In this document: one piece after another, positions 1-5,837 of the stretch | Numbering within the stretch: position 1 is the stretch's first letter | Layout of the letters: the number at the start of each line of letters is the position of its first letter | Origin: Bacteroidia bacterium | GTDB taxonomy: Bacteria > Bacteroidota > Bacteroidia > Flavobacteriales > Flavobacteriaceae | Length of the DNA: 7,185 bases | Assembly (NCBI GenBank): GCA_030425715.1 | Contig: JAUIAA010000106.1 | Location: 1 to 7,185, forward strand | Reading direction: 5' to 3' | Program-made: the position numbers and the translations under genes | The notes under the pieces: generated by a model | Database searches by the model: none | The model's input: the letters and a program-made list of their open reading frames with translations, nothing else | Told to the model about the DNA's origin: nothing

Positions 1-210
1 TTTATATCAGATAGTGAAATGCATTTAAAACAAGTGGTAAATACCAATAAATGTATTTTGCATCTAAGCAAACACGGTAATAAATTATTAATTACTAGTG
101 CAATAGATAACTTACTAAAAGGAGCTTCAGGACAAGCAATTCAAAACATGAATTTGATGTTTGGTATTGAAGAAACCGAAGGATTAAAACTCAAAGCTAA
201 CTTTTTTTAA
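1..210 (+). CDS. argC: N-acyl-gamma-glutamyl-phosphate reductase, C-terminal part (5' end outside the window)
   Basis: This is the last 69 codons of ArgC, the NADPH-dependent reductase that converts N-acyl-glutamyl phosphate to N-acylglutamate semialdehyde, step three of arginine synthesis. The frame is open from base 1, so the ATG at 19 is an internal methionine and not a start. The recognisable part is the conserved ArgC tail: a short strand leading to SAIDNLLKGASGQAIQNMN and then LMFGIEETEGL, which matches the family's closing 'DNLvKGAaGqAvQNmN...fG..E..GL' block. The NAD-binding region and the catalytic Cys lie upstream and cannot be checked. It ends in TAA, 10 bp before proC, and is evidently in the same operon. 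In a succinyl-type pathway the substrate would be N-succinylglutamyl phosphate; the visible part cannot decide this. Confidence 0.95.
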   Translation, partial: FISDSEMHLKQVVNTNKCILHLSKHGNKLLITSAIDNLLKGASGQAIQNMNLMFGIEETEGLKLKANFF

Positions 211-220
211 AATAAATAAA

Positions 221-1018
221 ATGAAAATTTCAATCATAGGGGCGGGAAATTTGGGGTATTCTATTGCAGTAGGAATACTAAACGAGAAAAAGGAAATAGG
301 ATGTAAATCTCTTTACCTTACCAAAAGAAATTTAAGCACCATTGAGCATTTAGAGAAAATCTCAGCAGTGAAAATCACAACAGATAATCAAAGAGCAGTA
401 AAATACTCTGATGTTGTGATACTGGCCGTACAACCTGCACAATTAAAAGCAGTATTACAAGAAATAAAACCAGTATTAAACCCTAAAAAGCACACTATTA
501 TATCTGTGGTAACGGGTAGAGAAATTAAAGATATTGAAACAATGCTTGGTGTAGAAAAAGCAATTATAAGGTGTATGCCAAATACTGCAATTTCCGTTGG
601 ACATTCTATGACCTGTATTAGTGCTAACGAAAATGGAAAGAAAAAAATTGAAGCGGCAAAAACAATTTTTAGCGCTTTAGGCGAAACCATGTGTATTGAT
701 GAGAATTTAATGCAGGCTGCTACGGTAATTTGTGCAAGCGGTATTGCTTTTTGGATGCGTTTGATTAGAGCTACAACGCAAGGAGCCGTTCAGTTAGGTT
801 TTCACAGCGAAGAAGCGCAAAAATTATCTATGCATACTTGTTTGGGAGCAGCTAGCTTATTGATTGATTCGCAAAGCCATCCAGAACAAGAAATAGATAA
901 AGTAACAACACCTAATGGTTGCACTATAGCTGGTTTGAACGAAATGGAACACCAAGGACTAAGCTCTTCGATAATCAAAGGCTTGGTCACTTCTTACCAA
1001 AAAATAAATCAGATTTAA
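221..1018 (+). CDS. proC: Pyrroline-5-carboxylate reductase (ProC), arg-cluster type
   Basis: A 265-residue cytosolic enzyme that reduces 1-pyrroline-5-carboxylate to L-proline with NAD(P)H, the last step of proline synthesis. Length is typical of the family. The N-terminal Rossmann fold opens with the dinucleotide loop GAGNLG (residues 7-12). VILAVQP (66-72) and RCMPNTAISVG (117-127) are the usual central P5C reductase motifs. The C-terminal signature VTTPNGCTIAGLNEME (228-243) fits the family pattern, with T230 and T235 at the Ser/Thr positions that contact the proline carboxylate in known structures. The dimerisation helix region reads CASGIAFWMR (171-180), where most family members have SGSGPAY, so this copy is somewhat divergent. 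The ATG at 221 sits just before the Rossmann strand and is the only sensible start. It has no Shine-Dalgarno sequence, only an A-rich AATAAATAAA leader. It is 1 bp from argD. Confidence 0.93.
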   Translation: MKISIIGAGNLGYSIAVGILNEKKEIGCKSLYLTKRNLSTIEHLEKISAVKITTDNQRAVKYSDVVILAVQPAQLKAVLQEIKPVLNPKKHTIISVVTGREIKDIETMLGVEKAIIRCMPNTAISVGHSMTCISANENGKKKIEAAKTIFSALGETMCIDENLMQAATVICASGIAFWMRLIRATTQGAVQLGFHSEEAQKLSMHTCLGAASLLIDSQSHPEQEIDKVTTPNGCTIAGLNEMEHQGLSSSIIKGLVTSYQKINQI

Positions 1019-1019
1019 T

Positions 1020-2147
1020 ATGGAATTATTTGATGTATATCCGTTGTATGATGTAACTCCGGTAAAAGCTAACGGTTGTTATGTTTTTGATGATAAAGGA
1101 ATGAAATATTTGGATTTATATGGAGGACATGGTGTGATATCCATTGGTCATAGTCATCCAGAATATTTAAGCAAAATAAAAAGACAATTAGACCAAATAG
1201 GGTTTTATTCCAATTCTATTCAAAATCCTTTACAAAAGGAATTGGCAAGTAAATTAGGTAGTATTTCTCAATGTAAAAACTATAATTTGTTTTTGTGTAA
1301 TTCTGGAGCAGAAGCCAATGAAAATGCATTAAAATTAGCTTCATTTCAAACAGGAAAACAAAGGGTAATTTCTTTTCATAAAGCATTTCACGGTAGAACC
1401 TCGGCTGCTGTTGCTGTAACAGATAACCCCGCAATCAATGCCCCTATTAATACCCAACAAGAGGTAACTTTTTTGCCTTTAAATCAAATTGAAAAAGTAG
1501 AGTACGAAATTTCTAAAGGCGATGTGTGTGCCGTAATAATTGAAGGCATACAAGGGGTAGGAGGTTTAGATCAAGGTAATACGACTTTTTTTAAGGCTTT
1601 AGAAAAAGTTTGTAAAGAAAATAATGTGCTTCTCATCTTAGATGAAATCCAATCTGGTTATGGTAGAAGTGGAAAGTTTTTTGCCTTTCAACACCATGGA
1701 ATTGAACCTGACATCATAACCATAGCAAAAGGAATGGCTAACGGATTCCCAATTGGAGGCGTTTTAATTTCTAATAAAATAGAAGCGAAATATGGTATGT
1801 TAGGAACCACTTTTGGCGGAAACCATTTGGCCTGTACCGCTGCGATAGCCGTTTTAGATGTGATAAATAATGAAAAACTAATGGATAATGTAAATAATGT
1901 TTCTCAGTACTTTATAGCACAAGTAAAACAAATTCCATCTATAAAAAATATCAAAGGTAAGGGATTGATGCTCGGTTTAGAATTCGATTTTGAAGTAGCT
2001 GAGTTGCGAAAGAAACTAATATTTAACAACCACATATTTACTGGAGGAGCGGCTAATAAAAAACTGCTGAGAATTTTGCCTCCATTATCGGTATCTACTA
2101 TTGATATAGATATATTTATCAAAGCCTTAAAAGAACATTTAAACTAA
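1020..2147 (+). CDS. argD: N-acylornithine aminotransferase (class III, PLP-dependent)
   Basis: A 375-residue class III aminotransferase that transfers an amino group from glutamate to N-acylglutamate semialdehyde, giving N-acylornithine. Visible features in order are GHGVISIGHSHP near the N-terminus; the phosphate-binding NSGAEANE around S95-E98; FHGRTSAAVA; the cofactor-contacting DEIQSGYGRSG (D208, Q211); the Schiff-base lysine K237 in TIAKGMANGFPIGG; and TTFGGNHLAC (T263-N268), which supplies the phosphate-contacting Thr. All cofactor residues expected of the family are present. It is slightly shorter than the E. coli enzyme (about 406 residues) but complete at both ends. The start lies 1 bp after the proC stop, implying coupled translation. 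Close relatives (succinylornithine, 4-aminobutyrate and ornithine aminotransferases) share these motifs; the ArgD call rests on length and operon context. Whether the acyl group is acetyl or succinyl is inferred from argF', not visible here. Confidence 0.94.
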   Translation: MELFDVYPLYDVTPVKANGCYVFDDKGMKYLDLYGGHGVISIGHSHPEYLSKIKRQLDQIGFYSNSIQNPLQKELASKLGSISQCKNYNLFLCNSGAEANENALKLASFQTGKQRVISFHKAFHGRTSAAVAVTDNPAINAPINTQQEVTFLPLNQIEKVEYEISKGDVCAVIIEGIQGVGGLDQGNTTFFKALEKVCKENNVLLILDEIQSGYGRSGKFFAFQHHGIEPDIITIAKGMANGFPIGGVLISNKIEAKYGMLGTTFGGNHLACTAAIAVLDVINNEKLMDNVNNVSQYFIAQVKQIPSIKNIKGKGLMLGLEFDFEVAELRKKLIFNNHIFTGGAANKKLLRILPPLSVSTIDIDIFIKALKEHLN

Positions 2148-2151
2148 TTGT

Positions 2152-3351
2152 ATGATGGTAACAAACTTATCAATTGAAAAGAGAAATGCAGTATTGATTA
2201 AAATGGCTGAACTTGTAAATCAAGAACAAGAGGCTATAATAAAATCCAACCAACAAGATTTGCAAACCTTTGCTGGAGGAGATTTGGCCATGTTGGATAG
2301 GCTAAAAGTGGATAAGGCTAAAATTCAAGAAATGATCAATTCGTTAATTCAATTGGCTTCCCAAGACGATCCAGTGGGTAAAGAATTATTTCATTTTACC
2401 CATGAAAATGGGCTCGAAATTTATAACAAAACGGCGGCATTTGGCACTATTTTAATCATTTACGAATCCAGACCAGATGTTACCGTAGAAGCGGCAGGAA
2501 TAGCGTTTAAATCGGGTAATAAAATTTTACTCAAAGGTGGTAAAGAATCTATAAATTCAAATTTAAAAATAGTTGAGTTATGGCATCAGGCATTAGCTTA
2601 TAATGAAGTTACTGCCGAATGGGTAGAATACTTAAATATTAATCGTGAAGAAACGCAGGTTTTATTAAAAAATCCGCCACAAAAAATAGATTTAATCATA
2701 CCCCGTGGTGGTGAAAAACTGATTGCTTTTGTAAAAGAGCATGCAACTTGTCCGGTTGTAGTAAGTGGTAGAGGAAATAACTTTGCCTTTGTAGATAAAG
2801 ATGCAGATTTGGATAAGGCAGTTGAAATTATTTTAAACGCCAAAACCGCTAAAATATCGGCATGTAATGCGTTAGACAAAGTTTTGGTAGATGAAAATTT
2901 ACCAGATTATCAATTGTTTGTAGAACTTTTGGTAAGCAAACTAAAAGAAAGCGGAGTGAAAATTTATGTAGAAAAACAATTGGATTTTCTTTCAGATGTG
3001 GTTATTATAAAAAATGAGCAAATTTGGTACGAAGAGTTTTTAGATTATAAAATTGTTATTGGTACGGTAAACTCATTAGATAAGGCTATTGCAAAAATCA
3101 ATCAATTTTGTGGTGGACATTCAGCAACAATTATTTCTGGTAATGAGGATTCGGCTAAACAATTTATGGAATCGGTCGATGCTGCAGCAGTTTATCAAAA
3201 TGCCTCTACAAGATTTACAGATGGATTTCAATTTGGCTTGGGTGGCGAATTGGCTATTAGTACCGATAAATTACACCAAAGAGGTCCAATGGGGTTAGAG
3301 CACTTAGTTACAAATAAATGGTATGTTTTTGGAAATGGACAAACAAGATAA
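2152..3351 (+). CDS. proA: Gamma-glutamyl phosphate reductase (ProA), divergent arg-cluster form
   Basis: A 399-residue aldehyde-dehydrogenase-fold enzyme that reduces gamma-glutamyl phosphate, made by ProB, to glutamate-5-semialdehyde, which cyclises to P5C for ProC. Family blocks are YESRPDVTVEAAG and FKSGNKILLKGGKES for NADPH binding; LIIPRGGEKLI; the catalytic cysteine C238 in KISACNALDKVLV; and near the C-terminus GLGGELAISTDKLHQRGPMGLE. Length is normal (about 400-420). One segment is unusual: SGRGNNFAFVDKDADLD starts at S205, where typical ProA proteins have a Cys-His pair before the 'yvD.dADl' stretch (GVCHIYVD in E. coli); here Asn-Phe replaces it. Two adjacent ATGs (2152 and 2155) could serve as start; they differ by one Met. 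The first is 4 bp from the argD stop. The 3' end overlaps proB, whose product is its metabolic partner. Confidence 0.93.
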   Translation: MMVTNLSIEKRNAVLIKMAELVNQEQEAIIKSNQQDLQTFAGGDLAMLDRLKVDKAKIQEMINSLIQLASQDDPVGKELFHFTHENGLEIYNKTAAFGTILIIYESRPDVTVEAAGIAFKSGNKILLKGGKESINSNLKIVELWHQALAYNEVTAEWVEYLNINREETQVLLKNPPQKIDLIIPRGGEKLIAFVKEHATCPVVVSGRGNNFAFVDKDADLDKAVEIILNAKTAKISACNALDKVLVDENLPDYQLFVELLVSKLKESGVKIYVEKQLDFLSDVVIIKNEQIWYEEFLDYKIVIGTVNSLDKAIAKINQFCGGHSATIISGNEDSAKQFMESVDAAAVYQNASTRFTDGFQFGLGGELAISTDKLHQRGPMGLEHLVTNKWYVFGNGQTR

Positions 3352-4117
3352 AAAAAGAATACTTTTAAAAATAGGCACCAATACTTTAACTAAGGAAAGT
3401 GATCATATTTCTAGAGGAAAGATTGAGGATATTGCTAGGCAAATTGCTCAATTACAACATAAATACGAGTTTATTATTGTTAGCTCAGGTGCTATTGCAG
3501 TTGCCAAACAATTTGTAAACTTAGAAAGCAATGGCAAAGAAATTAATGTAAAACAAGCACTTGCAGCAATAGGTCAACCACACTTAATGCGAATTTTTCA
3601 AGAAAATTTTAGAGAATTGGGTTTACTAACTTCACAATGTTTATTGTCGTATGCAGATTTTGAACGAGAGAAATCACGACAAAACATTTGGAATACCATT
3701 AATATATTATTGGCAAATAATTATATTCCTATTATCAATGAAAATGATACCGTTGCCACGGATGAAATTCAGTTTGGCGATAATGATAAATTGGCTGCGT
3801 TGACTGGAAGCTTGTTGGAGGTAGATCTTGTAATTATTGCTACCAATACGGATGGGATTTATACAAAAAATTCCTTAAACAAAGAGGAGAAAGAAACCAT
3901 TGAGAATGTTTGGGACTTAAGTAAACTATCAAATGAAATCTCGTTAGATAAATCTTCTCAAGGTACTGGAGGTATGGAATCAAAAGTACAGGCAGCTAGT
4001 ATTTTGCAACAAAAAAATATTGAAACTTGGATTGTAAATGGGCTAAATGATAATTTTATGATTCATGCTCTAGAAAATAAAACTTTATTTACAAAAATTG
4101 AAACTTTAAAGGTATGA
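3335..4117 (+). CDS. proB: Glutamate 5-kinase (ProB) without a PUA domain
   Basis: An amino-acid-kinase-family enzyme that phosphorylates glutamate to gamma-glutamyl phosphate, the committed and usually proline-inhibited step of proline synthesis. Motifs, numbered from the ATG at 3335: ILLKIGTNTL at the N-terminus, VSSGAIAVAKQ, IPIINENDTVATDEI (N135-D138), FGDNDKLAALTG (from F147), NTDGIYTKN, and the ATP-site loop GTGGMESKVQAA (from G210). The protein is 260 residues and stops right after the kinase domain, lacking the roughly 100-residue C-terminal PUA domain of the 367-residue E. coli enzyme. Two in-frame starts lie inside the end of proA: 3323 (adds four residues, MFLE) and 3335. I prefer 3335 because it leaves a short leader before the first kinase strand, as in other family members, and a smaller overlap (17 bp against 29 bp). 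Its stop overlaps the argF' start as ATGA. Confidence 0.92.
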   Translation: MDKQDKKRILLKIGTNTLTKESDHISRGKIEDIARQIAQLQHKYEFIIVSSGAIAVAKQFVNLESNGKEINVKQALAAIGQPHLMRIFQENFRELGLLTSQCLLSYADFEREKSRQNIWNTINILLANNYIPIINENDTVATDEIQFGDNDKLAALTGSLLEVDLVIIATNTDGIYTKNSLNKEEKETIENVWDLSKLSNEISLDKSSQGTGGMESKVQAASILQQKNIETWIVNGLNDNFMIHALENKTLFTKIETLKV

Positions 4118-5061
4118 ACTATTTAAGTGTTAATGATATAGATAATTTGGGTGATTGGGTAAACCAAGCCATTGAGATAAAAAACAAACCATTTTCAAAA
4201 CAAGAATTGGGTAAAAATAAAACCATAGGCTTGTTGTTTTTTAACCCAAGTTTACGAACCCGATTAAGCACACAAAAAGCAGCGCAAAATCTTGGAATGC
4301 AAACCATGGTAATGAATTTTGATAAGGAAGGTTGGGCTCTAGAATTTGAGGATGGTACCATAATGAATCAGGGGAAATCAGAGCACATCAAAGAAGCAGC
4401 AAAAGTAATTTCGCAATTTTGCGATATTATTGCCATAAGAGCTTTTGCAGGTTTAGTAGATAAAGAAAAAGACTTGCAAGAACAGGTGCTAACCAATTTT
4501 GTAAAATATGCTACTGTACCGATTGTGAATATGGAAAGCTCTACAGGGCATCCGTTACAAGCCTTAGCAGATGCTATAACTTTAGCTGAAAATAAAACCA
4601 AGCCTAAGCCAAAAGTAGTGCTAACCTGGGCGCCACATCCAAAGGCCTTACCACATGCGGTAGCGAATTCATTTGTACAAATGATGCAAATGCAAGATGC
4701 AGAGTTTGTAATTGTAAATCCGGAAGGCTATGATTTGGATCCAGAAATTACCAAAAACACTACAGTTTTGCACCATCAAAATTTAGCTTTTGAAAATGCA
4801 GATTTTATTTACGCCAAAAACTGGAGCTCGTTTAAAAATTATGGAAAAGTGCTTTCTCAAGATAAAAACTGGGAGATCACTAAGGATAAAATGAAACAAA
4901 CAAATAATGCCAAATTTATGCACTGCTTGCCAGTAAGAAGAAATGTAGTTGTAGCAGATGAAGTTCTAGATGGGAATAATTCTTTGGTAATAGAACAGGC
5001 AAATAACCGAACTTTTGCAGCACAATTGGTTATGCAAAAAATATTAGAAACGTTAAAATGA
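4114..5061 (+). CDS. argF': N-acylornithine carbamoyltransferase (ArgF'), probably N-succinylornithine-specific
   Basis: A 315-residue transcarbamylase that transfers the carbamoyl group from carbamoyl phosphate to an N-acylated ornithine, giving N-acylcitrulline. Carbamoyl-phosphate residues are visible: S46-L47-R48-T49-R50, R109 in AIRAF, and HPLQ (H146-Q149). The C-terminal substrate motif is HCLPVRRN (H270-N277). Three traits separate it from ordinary ornithine carbamoyltransferase and match the AOTCase/SOTCase group: the segment EGWALEFEDGTIM (72-84, with W74), the proline-rich loop WAPHPKALPHAV (172-183), and HCLPVRR in place of HCLPA. S89 in GKSEHIKEA aligns with Pro90 of the B. fragilis succinylornithine enzyme and Glu92 of the Xanthomonas acetylornithine enzyme. 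Published mutants changing that Glu to Pro, Ser, Val or Ala switch the enzyme to succinylornithine, so Ser predicts the succinyl type. The alignment is from memory. The gene is joined by ATGA overlaps to proB and argB. Confidence 0.9.
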   Translation: MNYLSVNDIDNLGDWVNQAIEIKNKPFSKQELGKNKTIGLLFFNPSLRTRLSTQKAAQNLGMQTMVMNFDKEGWALEFEDGTIMNQGKSEHIKEAAKVISQFCDIIAIRAFAGLVDKEKDLQEQVLTNFVKYATVPIVNMESSTGHPLQALADAITLAENKTKPKPKVVLTWAPHPKALPHAVANSFVQMMQMQDAEFVIVNPEGYDLDPEITKNTTVLHHQNLAFENADFIYAKNWSSFKNYGKVLSQDKNWEITKDKMKQTNNAKFMHCLPVRRNVVVADEVLDGNNSLVIEQANNRTFAAQLVMQKILETLK

Positions 5062-5837
5062 AACAGGATTTAAAAATTGTAAAAATAGGAGGGAATATTA
5101 TCAATAATGAAGAGAACCTCCGTTCTTTTTTAAAGAATTTTTCTCAAATCAATTCTCCAAAAATACTAGTACATGGTGGTGGGAATTTAGCTACAAAAAT
5201 GGCAAAAGAGTTGGGTTTACAACCTAAAATGGTAGGAGGAAGAAGAATTACAGATCAAGCTAATTTAGAGGTAGTTACCATGGTGTATGCAGGTTTGTTA
5301 AATAAAAATATTGTTGCAAATCTTCAAAACAACCACTGTAATGCCATCGGTTTAACCGGGGCAGATGCAAATACTATTGTAGCACATAAAAGAATGGTAA
5401 AAGATATAGATTATGGCTTTGCAGGAGATGTAGATAAAGTTGATGCAAAATCGATACAACTTTTTCTAGAAAATGGCATTACACCAGTTTTTTGCGCCAT
5501 TACCCACAATAAAAATGGACAATTATTAAATACCAATGCGGATACTATTGCTGCTGAAATTGCAAAAAGTTTGGGTAATTTTTATAAAGTTGAATTGGTA
5601 TATTGCTTTGAAAAAAATGGGGTGCTAAAATCTATGGAGGATGAAAATTCTGTAATTGAAAATATTGACTCCACAAGTTACCAGCAACTAAAAGAAAATA
5701 ACACAATTGCGGAAGGTATGTTACCAAAAATGAAGAATTGTTTTGAAGCATTAGATGCAGGAGTTGATAGCGTTGTTATAGGCAATCCAACGGTAATAAC
5801 AAATAAGGATCAAAAATTTACGACTTTAAAATTATGA
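5058..5837 (+). CDS. argB: N-acylglutamate kinase (ArgB)
   Basis: A 259-residue amino-acid-kinase-family enzyme that phosphorylates the gamma-carboxyl of N-acylglutamate to N-acylglutamyl phosphate, the substrate of ArgC. Seen in order: K9 in IVKIGGN (phosphate contact); LVHGGGNLATKMA (H39-G42) for nucleotide and substrate binding; GGRRITD with R63 at the place of the substrate-carboxylate Arg; GLTGADANTI; LLNTNADTIAAEIA (N160, D162); and K224 in GMLPKMKNC near the C-terminus, the ATP-phosphate lysine. The last loop reads EGM where most family members have GGM. The protein begins only six residues before its first strand and has no N-terminal extension, resembling the arginine-insensitive E. 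coli type (258 residues) more than the longer arginine-inhibited hexameric type. The start lies in ATGA with the argF' stop. Acetyl versus succinyl preference cannot be read from these motifs. Confidence 0.93.
   Translation: MKQDLKIVKIGGNIINNEENLRSFLKNFSQINSPKILVHGGGNLATKMAKELGLQPKMVGGRRITDQANLEVVTMVYAGLLNKNIVANLQNNHCNAIGLTGADANTIVAHKRMVKDIDYGFAGDVDKVDAKSIQLFLENGITPVFCAITHNKNGQLLNTNADTIAAEIAKSLGNFYKVELVYCFEKNGVLKSMEDENSVIENIDSTSYQQLKENNTIAEGMLPKMKNCFEALDAGVDSVVIGNPTVITNKDQKFTTLKL

Noticed and set aside
19..210. A free-standing 63-residue small protein starting at ATG 19
   Set aside because: The same frame is open back to base 1 and the sequence is the conserved ArgC C-terminal block, so it is the tail of a truncated gene.
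211..220. An internal promoter or terminator between argC and proC
   Set aside because: The gap is 10 bp of A/T only, too short for either and without an inverted repeat; a TAAT-rich look is common in this low-GC sequence.
388..690. A 100-residue minus-strand open frame with hydrophobic stretches, opposite proC
   Set aside because: It lies wholly opposite a well-conserved gene, has no recognisable motif or leader, and its hydrophobicity follows from the reverse complement of the proC codons.
2598..2879. A 93-residue minus-strand open frame opposite proA
   Set aside because: It is a shadow frame within a coding region; no motif, no independent start signal.
3089..3298. A 69-residue plus-strand frame inside the end of proA
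   Set aside because: It lies inside proA in another frame, and the proA frame there carries conserved family blocks up to its stop.
4114..5061. Ordinary ornithine carbamoyltransferase (ArgF/ArgI)
   Set aside because: The WALEFEDGTIM segment, the WAPHPKALP loop and HCLPVRR are traits of the acylated-ornithine group; ordinary enzymes have HCLPA and a different second-substrate loop.
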